Origin: an uncultured bacterium
GTDB lineage: Bacteria > Patescibacteriota > Saccharimonadia > Saccharimonadales > Saccharimonadaceae
DNA length: 64,000 nt
NCBI GenBank assembly: GCA_903821365.1
Contig: CAIJKY010000003.1
Location: forward strand, 79,749-143,748
Direction of reading: 5' to 3'
Part shown: piece after piece, positions 54,412 through 62,931 of the stretch
How positions within the stretch are numbered: position 1 is the first letter of the stretch
How the letters are laid out: each line of letters opens with the position of its first letter
The notes under the pieces: model-generated
Told to the model about the DNA's origin: nothing
Seen by the model: only the letters and a program-made list of their open reading frames with translations
Database searches by the model: none
Made by a program: the position numbers and the translations under genes

Positions 54412-55293
54412 TTACTTTACCACAACCTTCATTGCGGCCGGACGCAGTATATAACGAAGTTTTGGTTGCTCGCGACGCACTTCGCCATCAAAAGCGATAA
54501 ATACCCGCTTGTACCGCAGCTGCAATGTCACTTCGCGGGCTTCATAAATGTCAAAAGCGGTCTCAGCAGCTAATTGCCCTCTGAGCCCGTTCCAGGCCAC
54601 ACGTAGCAGTTTGCGAAATTTAGCCGTCTTTAACACGTAAACACTCAAAACGCCCTCTTGAAGGCTGTGGCGCGTTGAGAAGTCACCTTGTTCGATTTTA
54701 TAGCGATTATTTCCAATAAACATAAACGAAGCCTTGATAAGCTGCTTGTCACCATCAATAGTCGCCATAATTCGGTGGCGACGAATCTGTGTTAACACTA
54801 TCAGAAAAGCCACGACCATTGCCGGCCACTTAGTAATGTATTTTTGTAGCCGCTCGCGCTCACGAACCAAAGAAGGATACAAGCCGATACTCGAGTTGTT
54901 AACGAATACTTGGCTGTTCACCTCTGCCACATCAAGCTTTTGTACGTTACCACGGGCTAATGTTGCAGCGGCGGCTTCAAGCGTGTCGCCAACTGCGATA
55001 TCTTTTGCAAAGTGATTCAATGTACCTGCAGGCAGCACGCCAAGGGTAACATCATGTTTTACCGCCAGGCCCGAAAGCGCACTCACTGTGCCATCCCCAC
55101 CAGCCGCGACCAACACGGTAGCACCCTCTTTGACTGCTCGGGCTACGTCACGCTCAAGATTGGGTCCGATCCCCTGATAGCTCGCTTCTAAGCCTGCTCC
55201 AGTCATAACTGCTTGCAAAGCCGCTTTATCGCTCCCGCTCCCCGACTTTGGGTTATACACCACGAAATACTTATGCATTGTTGCTCGCTTCAT
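54412..55293 (-). CDS. Diacylglycerol-kinase/YegS-type lipid kinase
   Basis: 293 residues from the ATG at 55291-55293; another ATG five codons on (55278) is also possible. It opens with YFVVYNPKSGSG, has the ATP-binding AAGGDGTVSALSGL and LGVLPAGTLNHFAKDIA, and a C-terminal lid domain. It phosphorylates a lipid such as diacylglycerol, using ATP. TATACT lies 13 nt before the first ATG. It overlaps nothing but sits next to a PAP2 gene, suggesting a lipid phosphorylation and dephosphorylation pair. Confidence 0.9.
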   Translation of the reverse strand: MKRATMHKYFVVYNPKSGSGSDKAALQAVMTGAGLEASYQGIGPNLERDVARAVKEGATVLVAAGGDGTVSALSGLAVKHDVTLGVLPAGTLNHFAKDIAVGDTLEAAAATLARGNVQKLDVAEVNSQVFVNNSSIGLYPSLVRERERLQKYITKWPAMVVAFLIVLTQIRRHRIMATIDGDKQLIKASFMFIGNNRYKIEQGDFSTRHSLQEGVLSVYVLKTAKFRKLLRVAWNGLRGQLAAETAFDIYEAREVTLQLRYKRVFIAFDGEVRREQPKLRYILRPAAMKVVVK

Positions 55294-55313
55294 ATTAATT
55301 AATTTCAGTATAC

Positions 55314-55844
55314 CTACGCAAGACCGCTGTAACGCAAAATTGATAGATAAACGAGGCCCAACACCCAACCGCCGACAACATCAAGCACGTAATGTGCACC
55401 CAAGTACACGCGCGAAAAACCAATCGCGCCGATAATAACTACGGCCGCCGCCCAAACCGCAGCATGTAGTTCGGTTGTAACATATGGCATCAATACCATA
55501 GCGCTCAAGCCATATGTTACCATAGAGCCAAACGCGTGCCCACTTGGAAAACTATAGGTTTTTGTACGCATGGCTTTAGCGTATTCAGTATCGGGCCGCC
55601 TTCGCCGAAACTGTACTTTCAATAGAAAGTTCACACCAGTGGCAATAATAGTTAAAACATAGACCCATGCAATAGTATATTGCCCTGCTTGATACGATAA
55701 AAAGATAGCAACAGCAATAACAAGACTCACTACAATCACGCCGCCCAATTGAGTTACCGCCAACCAAAATGGACGATATAGTCCAGGAAGTTTTGCGATA
55801 TCAGCGGTGAGCTGCCAATCTGCGGTACGTATTTTTTGTAACAT
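55314..55844 (-). CDS. PAP2-family lipid phosphatase
   Basis: 176 residues, about five membrane helices. All three motifs: KVQFRRRRPD (K-x6-RP), YSFPSGHAFGS and SRVYLGAHYVLDVVGGW. This enzyme resembles PgpB/phosphatidic-acid phosphatases more than the 52857 gene does. It precedes the lipid kinase gene. TATAAT lies 7 nt before the ATG. Confidence 0.92.
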   Translation of the reverse strand: MLQKIRTADWQLTADIAKLPGLYRPFWLAVTQLGGVIVVSLVIAVAIFLSYQAGQYTIAWVYVLTIIATGVNFLLKVQFRRRRPDTEYAKAMRTKTYSFPSGHAFGSMVTYGLSAMVLMPYVTTELHAAVWAAAVVIIGAIGFSRVYLGAHYVLDVVGGWVLGLVYLSILRYSGLA

Positions 55845-55851
55845 TCTAGGT

Positions 55852-55857
55852 ATTATA
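55852..55857 (-). promoter_or_regulatory. -10 box of the 55314 PAP2 gene
   Basis: TATAAT on the minus strand, then seven bases (ACCTAGA), then ATG (55842-55844). Leaderless or one-base leader. Confidence 0.55.
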
Positions 55858-55876
55858 CCTTACTCATTCGAGACGC

Positions 55877-55918
55877 AAAAACTGCTGAGCCTTTTTATAA
55901 AAGATTCTCAGCAGTTTT
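55877..55918 (-). terminator. Intrinsic terminator of the secreted-protein gene
   Basis: AAAACTGCTGAG and CTCAGCAGTTTT form a 12-bp stem around a 17-nt loop, with T-runs on both strands. It lies about 95 nt past the stop of the 56012 gene, after the structured element. Confidence 0.9.
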
Positions 55919-55930
55919 CACGTTTATTTA

Positions 55931-56015
55931 ATATCTAGTCGATATTATGTGTTTGGCGCCAGGGTGGTGTTGCCACCCGCTATCCTGGTGCCGGCCCCTA
56001 GATATGTTTATCTAG
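55931..56015. other. Nested inverted-repeat element with competing stems (candidate structured RNA)
   Basis: ATATCTAG (55931-55938) can pair with CTAGATAT (55998-56005). Inside, GGCGCCA (955-961) pairs with TGGTGCC (986-992), and GGGTGG (962-967) with CCACCC (973-978) around TGTTG. The strand CTAGATA (55998-56004) can instead pair with TATCTAG (56009-56015), which overlaps the stop codon of the secreted-protein gene. One inner pair is G-U only if read on the plus strand. Confidence 0.6.
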
Positions 56016-56611
56016 AGATTGCTAATTGTGTTAGCAAAGTCGTTCTTGATAACTTCAAGCTCGTTGCCGTACATGTCACGTGCGCTGTTGTAGCTGTTCA
56101 TGAATGCATCTTTGATCTGGTTAGCGCTATCACCCATTGGGCTCAGGCTGTTTGCCAGTTCATTCTTTGCAGCGTCAAGTTCGTTAAAGTAGTTTGCCTT
56201 CAAGTTATTGAACTTGTCGATAAACTGGTCTTTGCTCTCAGCAGTGTTGGCAGCTTGTTGGACAGCAGCAAGGAACTTAGCACGTGCGTCAGCGACTGAC
56301 TGGTAGTACTTGTTTGAGCTAGTGTTAAATGCAGCAGCAAACTTATCAGTGTCTTTCGATTCGCCAAGTTTCGCAGATGCAGTATCAACTGCAGTACTTA
56401 CTTTGTTGACGAAGTTGGTTGATGCAGTGTTGTAGCCTTCGTTCAACTTGTTAACTGCGTCGATAGCAGCTTGTTGGTTACCGTAGCCATTACCTTGGTT
56501 GGTGTTAGGGGCGGCAAATACAGCACCTGTTGCACCGGCGATTGCTACGACAACTAGAGCAAAAATACCCTTCTTGATCAACGAGCTATCGAATGTTTTA
56601 GCCTTATTCAT
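56012..56611 (-). CDS. Secreted helical protein of unknown function
   Basis: 199 residues. Signal peptide (helix about 14-34 ending AVFAAPN). The mature part is almost wholly helical, rich in Asn, Ala, Lys and Asp, with no Cys and repeated N-x-Y or N-x-F patterns (LNEGYNTASTNF, FNNLKANYFNEL, MNSYNSARDMY), suggesting a helical bundle or a repeated hairpin. GGAGGAG is a very strong ribosome site and the gene ends in a strong terminator, so it is probably abundant. No family recognised; an exported binding or matrix protein is a guess. Confidence 0.8.
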   Translation of the reverse strand: MNKAKTFDSSLIKKGIFALVVVAIAGATGAVFAAPNTNQGNGYGNQQAAIDAVNKLNEGYNTASTNFVNKVSTAVDTASAKLGESKDTDKFAAAFNTSSNKYYQSVADARAKFLAAVQQAANTAESKDQFIDKFNNLKANYFNELDAAKNELANSLSPMGDSANQIKDAFMNSYNSARDMYGNELEVIKNDFANTISNL

Positions 56612-56716
56612 GGATGTTACTCCTCCTCGCGTGGTACGCTGCCGTTAATGGCGATTAGGGTTTTTACACCTCTTTGTTATGTCTTCACGTTTTGATACGT
56701 TACTTACAGCTGTCTA

Positions 56717-57442
56717 CTATACCCTAATTTGTTTATTCTTACTAGACCTAATTACTTCAAAAATGGCCTGTAACGTGCCGAAAACCAGTAGTTCATAGGC
56801 GTAAACGGCCGTATTTTCCGCAACACCTGGTTGTTGTAGCAATTGAAACACAGGTATAGCGATGAGCAAAAAGATGGCAATTGCAAACGTTACGCGAGAA
56901 TCTTGACGCCGCAGCAAAGCGATTATGACATAGCCGAGGATGAACCATTGACCGATACTAGTGCTATATGAGGCGGCGATAGCAATAGCCGCAAACAGCG
57001 GATACTGCACAATATTGAATACCCTGACATACCAGTGTCGAGATTTGGCCTTCTGTTCTGGTTTCGCCGCTGGCGTCGGCTTTTTCTCAATTGGGACTGT
57101 TGGTTTCAAAATAGGTACAGATGGCGTCACATGTGCTGGCGCAATCGATGCCAGAACAGCTTTTGCGTCAGGCATGACAACCTGCGTCTGCTTCAGTCGT
57201 TTTATATCAAGATCTGGCGCCGATGCTGGACGCTGTGCGGTTGGCCTAAGTAAAGGCTGAGGGCGCTGGGCAGTGGCATTGGCACTATGCGTTGACCGAA
57301 CAACCTCACGCGCACGCGGTGCTGGCGGCGTGCCTGATGGCGCTGGGCGACGTATGTCGTTCATCTGTCGTGGCGTCACTCGAATGCTCCCCGACGAGCG
57401 TCGTGGAGCAAATCCGTCAATTGATTTTGAAGATGGTGACAT
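56717..57442 (-). CDS. Membrane protein with long Pro-rich cytoplasmic tail
   Basis: 241 residues. The first 130 are low-complexity, rich in Pro, Ala, Arg and Thr (APSGTPPAPRAREV, QRPQPLLRPTAQRPASAP), probably disordered. Three to four membrane helices fill about 140-225, followed by a basic tail. No family recognised. TATACT lies 11 nt before the ATG. It is not obviously in an operon. Confidence 0.7.
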   Translation of the reverse strand: MSPSSKSIDGFAPRRSSGSIRVTPRQMNDIRRPAPSGTPPAPRAREVVRSTHSANATAQRPQPLLRPTAQRPASAPDLDIKRLKQTQVVMPDAKAVLASIAPAHVTPSVPILKPTVPIEKKPTPAAKPEQKAKSRHWYVRVFNIVQYPLFAAIAIAASYSTSIGQWFILGYVIIALLRRQDSRVTFAIAIFLLIAIPVFQLLQQPGVAENTAVYAYELLVFGTLQAIFEVIRSSKNKQIRV

Positions 57443-57517
57443 GGGCGTTATTTAGTATACCTTGAAATCCTCAAGTAAGCATAAAGTGAATGGAAATTAT
57501 AAAACGAAATAAGCGCG

Positions 57518-58177
57518 TTACTCTACCTTATACACTCGCACGTCCTCGTTATCAACCACTCGATCAAGCCCTTTCAAACTACCCAGCCATTCATACCGTC
57601 CATAATCCGCTTCTTTCAACAACAAAATATACTCCACCCCAAGCTGCCGTAGCTTGTGCCGCGTCACTTCAGATTGGCCACGAGATGGCAAAAATTCATA
57701 ATTCATATAATCTTCGACTGGCCCGCCTGTTTCAAATGGTAAACCGCGCAATTCTGGATTATTGCTGGTAATAATATCGCCTTCAAAATAATTAGGTGCT
57801 GGGTTCGCCGCCGTGCGCCCAACAAATTGCATAGTCATGTACATGTGCCACGGCAGCACGACTATCTTTGTGTCGTCATCAACGCCACGCATCGCCAATG
57901 CATCTTTGGCTTGCTGCCAGCCCACCGGATACTGCACGCTACGCAACTGACGATTCGCGCCAAACAACTCAAGCGGTGTCCATGCAAACGGCACTAGCAA
58001 CACCACTGCGATCAGTCCTGCGCCCATTTGTTGCGCGTGCGCTCGAGTGATGGTCTTTCGCTTGCCAAGTACTTGTAGACGCTCATACAAAAGCACCGCT
58101 CCATGCACAAGCAAATACGCATACGCCAATGCCAGTAACATTAGCCATTTCTGCGGCTCACGGTACCCGGCATACAT
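57518..58177 (-). CDS. C-terminal part of an amber-interrupted GT-C membrane glycosyltransferase
   Basis: 219 codons from the first ATG after the stop at 58220. It opens in mid-domain with MYAGYREPQKWLMLLALAYAYL, a segment that in related membrane glycosyltransferases lies in the middle of the protein (compare FSAFREATKFYILIALGYSILIAG in the 59195 gene). Two membrane helices, then a soluble external domain ending DRVVDNEDVRVYKVE. It is in the same frame as 58220-59188, with only one TAG and 14 sense codons between, so the two are very probably one gene. Confidence 0.6.
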   Translation of the reverse strand: MYAGYREPQKWLMLLALAYAYLLVHGAVLLYERLQVLGKRKTITRAHAQQMGAGLIAVVLLVPFAWTPLELFGANRQLRSVQYPVGWQQAKDALAMRGVDDDTKIVVLPWHMYMTMQFVGRTAANPAPNYFEGDIITSNNPELRGLPFETGGPVEDYMNYEFLPSRGQSEVTRHKLRQLGVEYILLLKEADYGRYEWLGSLKGLDRVVDNEDVRVYKVE

Positions 58178-58219
58178 CGGAACAGTATCCGCCAGCCACT
58201 GCGTTACCGCCCGCGACCC

Positions 58220-59188
58220 CTACCAAGCAATGCCCATGCTGAGATACCAAGCAATCGCGCCAAGAATCAACAGCGCAAGACCCAGTCGATCACGCAGGCG
58301 CACCACCCGGTAAATACCTACTAGCACCAACCCAAGCACAATAACCGCTAGCACACCCCACAGCCAGCCCGTCGCCTGCGGCAAAATATAGCGCAGCTCT
58401 GTATCCGCCCAAAATCCAGAAAGGAGCAACGCCGAAAGCGGCACGTTGCCTAAGACCGTGCCATGAGTAGCAAAAGCCTTCATTTGCGAACTATCGAAGC
58501 TTGCAATATCACTCGTGATCGATGATCCACCTGTTAGCAGCGGCACCAGCCAAAATAAATTAACAAGTATAAGCGCCAGCCCCATGGCTGTCAGCCACCC
58601 TAGCTTGGCCCGTATATGGTCTCGCCCGCTCACCGCAAGCAGCACGATGATAATGAATGGCAAGAAGCCCATGGCATGAATCGATGTCAAACAGATGGCT
58701 GCCAGCCACCCACCGGCCTTTACAGCCGCTTTGGCACTTGGCTGTTGCAGTAACCGCCACACCGCTCGCACTGCCCAGGGCAATAACGCATACCCCGCCA
58801 TTACCAGCCATTGCCCTGCGACAAAACGCGTATACATAAATGGATTGATCATATACAAAAAGCCTGCCGCGTACAGCAATGTGGCTTGGTGATTGCCCTT
58901 ACCCATCTTTATCTCAGCAGCCAAATGATGCGCCCCAACCCCGGCCAGCACAAACAGCGCAAGCAGTATAACCTTTTGCACAATGAACCCAGGAATAAAC
59001 GCTTGTAGCGTTGCGATCACCCAGTTGAGCAACCAGGTATTACGCACCTCATCACCCAGCGGCCGTATTGGGCCCCATGACATGTCGAGTGTCATGACAT
59101 AGCCAATGCCTAAAGTGGCACCCATGATGAGACAGGAGAGGAGGAGGTATTCTAGGTAGAGATGGTGTTTACGCGAGGGTGTGTGCAT
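58220..59188 (-). CDS. N-terminal part of an amber-interrupted GT-C membrane glycosyltransferase
   Basis: 322 codons ending at an in-frame TAG (58220-58222). About nine membrane helices, with MTLDMSWGPIRPLGDEVRNTW in the first external loop and MINPFMYTRFVAGQWLVMAGYALLPWAV later, as in the multi-membrane transferases of surface glycan clusters. Reading through the TAG gives one frame from 59188 to 57518 (557 codons) that joins GIAW to GSRAVTQWLADTVPMYAGYREP, which fits the family. It starts 6 nt after the 59195 gene. Confidence 0.65.
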   Translation of the reverse strand: MHTPSRKHHLYLEYLLLSCLIMGATLGIGYVMTLDMSWGPIRPLGDEVRNTWLLNWVIATLQAFIPGFIVQKVILLALFVLAGVGAHHLAAEIKMGKGNHQATLLYAAGFLYMINPFMYTRFVAGQWLVMAGYALLPWAVRAVWRLLQQPSAKAAVKAGGWLAAICLTSIHAMGFLPFIIIVLLAVSGRDHIRAKLGWLTAMGLALILVNLFWLVPLLTGGSSITSDIASFDSSQMKAFATHGTVLGNVPLSALLLSGFWADTELRYILPQATGWLWGVLAVIVLGLVLVGIYRVVRLRDRLGLALLILGAIAWYLSMGIAW

Positions 59189-59194
59189 GTGAGT

Positions 59195-62100
59195 TTATTG
59201 TAGCCTACCGCCACCAAGTTTGATGCGATGTTTGTTCTTTGGTCGTTTACCAATAAATGACAGTCCCCCGATTCCTAGAATAATCATTGCGAGTGTCACG
59301 CCACTTATGACCACACCTAGCTTAAACGTATCTTGTGGTGCAAAATGAGCGATAAGCTTAATATTGTAACTTCCATCCTGATTTTTCGAACATGCGCTCG
59401 TCGCTTTAGAGCACATAACTGCTGGATCAATATACCAACTGTTTAATGATCCGATAGTATTAATGTGCGAGGACTCAGCAACGGGTGCCGCACCCTTACT
59501 GTCTAGCTGTATTTTCCAATCAGGGTGATAGCTTTCGCTCAAGTTAACATAAAACGCCGTTGCCGCTGACGTCACTGATATTTTAGTAGTACTTGGCGAT
59601 TGTCTGTCGAATGTTATCGCTTGTGGTGATTGTAATTTTTTGCTCGAGGCCGACACCAGATAAACACGGTCGTTCAAGTTGGGTACTTTGGTAAGATCAA
59701 AATTATCATAATTATTAATAATTTTTGTTAGTCCGTAAGCATCTTGATAACTATAGACAATGAGTGTTGCCTTGGTAGCACCATAAGGAACGTTAACGGT
59801 TTTTGTAAATGTATTCCAATCTTTATTTTTAATGTCTACTCTTTCCGTTAGCACCGTGTTTTTCTGGTCGTTAAACCGTATGTAATATCCGGCTTGTTTG
59901 GCATTGTCGCTTTGGTAATCAAAACTGAATAAGTAACTACTTCCTTCATCAACCGAGACATCCTCAGGCCCTGTGCATGCATCATGCCGCTCTGCGTATA
60001 GGCTTAGCGATGCCAAACCATCCGTCTTAGTAGCTTTGTTGGCCGTCATGCCGATCATCGCATTGTTATCATAGTTATTACAGTCGCCTACCGATTTTTG
60101 CCACATGCCTTTCTCTAATGATGGATTGGCAATTAAGTTCTCTTGCTTGTAACTATCATTTGATAGTACTGCCGTCTTACCCTTTGGCAGTTCTATTTTT
60201 GCAAAATCCGGAGCCTTCGCCTTAGCAATCGTTTCGACAGTATCGAAATTAATAATTCGGACATTATCGTAATATGTTTGAGCTAACTTTTTTCTCTGAT
60301 TGTCCGAGTAGCCCATTAACGTTATTTTTACGCTCGTTGCCCCTATCGGCGCGGTGAATGCACGAGAGTATTCATGCCAAGCACCTGCATCACTTACTTG
60401 AGTATCACTTACTTTCGTATGTTTAGCGTCATTGAAAGTCAGTTCGTAGCCAGCTTTCTGGCCATTGATAAACTTGAAGAAGTACGATAGTCCGTAGCTT
60501 TGGCCAGCAACGACGGGCACAGCCTCGCTTGTCGTGCACGCAGTATGCTTCGTACTATCAAGCTCTAGCGACTTACGACCATCGTATTGCTCAGCTTCAG
60601 ACACAGTCATCGCTATTGCTGGAGTATCATCATAATTATTGCAATCTTGCACTGTGTTCTGCCATGTGCCCTCTTCGAATGAGCCGTTTTTTACTAGACT
60701 AGCATTGTCAGAAGCCGCCACACTTAGCTCATTGGAAATTGATCCGATCGTGCGCGTTTCATCTTGATCACTGAGTTTAAATAACTCATTGTCGATGCTC
60801 AAGTAATAGGTTTTTGCTGCATCAAGCTTTATTGAGCTGAGCGGCTGCTCGCCCTGGTTTATTAGCTTATTACCGTCAACGGCGACATTTGCGTCAATTT
60901 GTTGGTAGAAATTGAGCTGCGTATCGCTCCGTTTAAACCCATACTGCACCTTACTTCTGTCAAAATAGAGAGTGCTCTCTGCCGTCGCTGGTTTGCTGTT
61001 CGCAACAACGATTTTCTCATCCACCAAATCTTTCTTTGTCAAAGAATGACCCACATCACTCACTTCAGTTCTTGGTGTTGGTGAATTCACAAGATCATTC
61101 AATAGAGCATAATTAAAGTCAGTAAGCCCAAGTGTAGTGCCAATAAACTTATATTGCATCTGTAACGCTGCAGGATTATCAATACCCACAAGATTATCCG
61201 AGCTAAATACGTATGGTTTGTATGTGCTGTTTTCATAAACGGCAACATCTTTAGTGCCCACATCGACTCGTTTCAGCCAGCCGACCTTATTGAGCATATC
61301 TATATAGTCTTGCCGGCTATCACCGTAATATTTAAAGAAGTCATTTTCATTTTCAGGGTCACGAATAGCAACCGCAACATATTTAACATTAGCGTTTGAA
61401 ATTATTTGCTGTGCCACTGGATTCTTAAAAAAATTCTTAAACTCTTCATTCCATAAGGTATCATCTTTATCACCGACCAAGTATGGCAGCTTGCCCGATA
61501 GCAAGGACATCATATTGAGCTTAGGGTGATTCAAGTCTTGATAACTCCAAATTGGCACTGATGGCAACCAGGCAGTACGATAGTTTTCATTGTCTGCCTG
61601 AGTTGCCTTCTGCAATACAGTGTAATCGGTTGGTATAGTTCGTGGTGCAGTCAATCCTTTGACCGAACCGTCAACATAAGGAATAACATTGATAATAAAA
61701 AGCGCACTGACAATTATTGCCGGTATATAACCAAGCCGCAGGTTTTTTACACGCCATTTTTTTCGCGCACCATACTGTACAAATCCAGCGATTAAGATAC
61801 TGTACCCTAAAGCTATCAAGATATAGAATTTCGTCGCCTCCCGAAACGCACTAAAGCCCGGAAAATGCGCATACAGCCATGAGTAGAGTTGAGTAAACGG
61901 TTCGGACTCTTGCTTTGACAATAGGATGCCAATAATAGTAACGACGCCAAAATAGAGTACGACTTTATTCTTCCGATACACGTACAATCCTAAAATAGCA
62001 GCAATTGGAATGAGATAGGCGAACGCGGGAATACCTTGAAGATGGAACCAATCAGTCGCACTACCCGTCCAGAATGGATGATGTAGCGTAATAGCTGATG

Positions 62101-62923
62101 CCAGCGTCCAATACTCACTACCAAACAATGCCCTGTTGAGTATGTCGTTATCAGCAAGCGATGAAGACTTAACGATAGGAAGTATCCAGTATAGGCTCAA
62201 CGCTATAGTTGCCGTGACGATAACTCCTATGTATTTCAAGAAGTCTACCGTATTGTGTTTATTGATCTTGATCAGCGCATAACCGATAAAAATAAATGCA
62301 TAGATATAAACGATTCGAAAGTCATACGCACTCGCTGCAAACACGAACAAAGAGGCTAGCAATGCGTCTCTCAACTTATGTACAGACTCTTCATTTAATA
62401 TCTTTACAACGTAATACAGACTGAGTGTACAGAATGCGGCTGCTATATTGATTAATATATGTCCCTGCGTAGTAATGGCAAGAAAATAAGAGTTAAAAGA
62501 GAATATCAAACCCGCTATAAATCCAGCCAAATTTGTTTTAAAAACTTGCTTGCCAATAAGATAGCCGGCAATTGGCGTCACCACTATGACGGGGAGGTAA
62601 AATACAAAGACATCGACTACGTTGGAATTAACTGCAAACATGGTTGCGATGATATTCGCTAGCAAATCAATTGGGTATCGTGATATTAATAAATTAATAG
62701 CGCCCGTGTCATTCGCATCCCATATACCAGCCGCCTTAAGTGTTTGAACATTTCTACTAAACTCAAAATACCAATCACCAGAGAAAAATATATTAAAAGT
62801 AAACCACTCGTGAAACGCAATAGCAGATAGGATAACGAGCGCAGATATGGCTACTATGTTTTTTTGGATATACGTTTTAAATATTTGCATACAGTACTGC
62901 TCTACTTTACCACCATTTGACAC
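59195..62923 (-). CDS. Giant GT-C-like membrane protein with two carbohydrate-binding-like domains
   Basis: 1242 codons from a GTG at 62921-62923; an ATG 11 codons later (62888-62890) is an alternative, and neither has a good ribosome site. About 12-13 membrane helices (20-440) with FFSGDWYFEF and ISRYPIDLLANI in the first loop, then a large external region, then one C-terminal membrane helix with a basic tail. The external part holds two related domains of about 150 residues (about 740-890 and 925-1075), each with N(G/P)S(F/L)E, DCNNYD and a later H-x-AC, resembling CBM4/9-type modules. It probably builds or modifies a surface glycan. Confidence 0.8.
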   Translation of the reverse strand: MSNGGKVEQYCMQIFKTYIQKNIVAISALVILSAIAFHEWFTFNIFFSGDWYFEFSRNVQTLKAAGIWDANDTGAINLLISRYPIDLLANIIATMFAVNSNVVDVFVFYLPVIVVTPIAGYLIGKQVFKTNLAGFIAGLIFSFNSYFLAITTQGHILINIAAAFCTLSLYYVVKILNEESVHKLRDALLASLFVFAASAYDFRIVYIYAFIFIGYALIKINKHNTVDFLKYIGVIVTATIALSLYWILPIVKSSSLADNDILNRALFGSEYWTLASAITLHHPFWTGSATDWFHLQGIPAFAYLIPIAAILGLYVYRKNKVVLYFGVVTIIGILLSKQESEPFTQLYSWLYAHFPGFSAFREATKFYILIALGYSILIAGFVQYGARKKWRVKNLRLGYIPAIIVSALFIINVIPYVDGSVKGLTAPRTIPTDYTVLQKATQADNENYRTAWLPSVPIWSYQDLNHPKLNMMSLLSGKLPYLVGDKDDTLWNEEFKNFFKNPVAQQIISNANVKYVAVAIRDPENENDFFKYYGDSRQDYIDMLNKVGWLKRVDVGTKDVAVYENSTYKPYVFSSDNLVGIDNPAALQMQYKFIGTTLGLTDFNYALLNDLVNSPTPRTEVSDVGHSLTKKDLVDEKIVVANSKPATAESTLYFDRSKVQYGFKRSDTQLNFYQQIDANVAVDGNKLINQGEQPLSSIKLDAAKTYYLSIDNELFKLSDQDETRTIGSISNELSVAASDNASLVKNGSFEEGTWQNTVQDCNNYDDTPAIAMTVSEAEQYDGRKSLELDSTKHTACTTSEAVPVVAGQSYGLSYFFKFINGQKAGYELTFNDAKHTKVSDTQVSDAGAWHEYSRAFTAPIGATSVKITLMGYSDNQRKKLAQTYYDNVRIINFDTVETIAKAKAPDFAKIELPKGKTAVLSNDSYKQENLIANPSLEKGMWQKSVGDCNNYDNNAMIGMTANKATKTDGLASLSLYAERHDACTGPEDVSVDEGSSYLFSFDYQSDNAKQAGYYIRFNDQKNTVLTERVDIKNKDWNTFTKTVNVPYGATKATLIVYSYQDAYGLTKIINNYDNFDLTKVPNLNDRVYLVSASSKKLQSPQAITFDRQSPSTTKISVTSAATAFYVNLSESYHPDWKIQLDSKGAAPVAESSHINTIGSLNSWYIDPAVMCSKATSACSKNQDGSYNIKLIAHFAPQDTFKLGVVISGVTLAMIILGIGGLSFIGKRPKNKHRIKLGGGRLQ

Positions 62924-62931
62924 ATAGAGAG

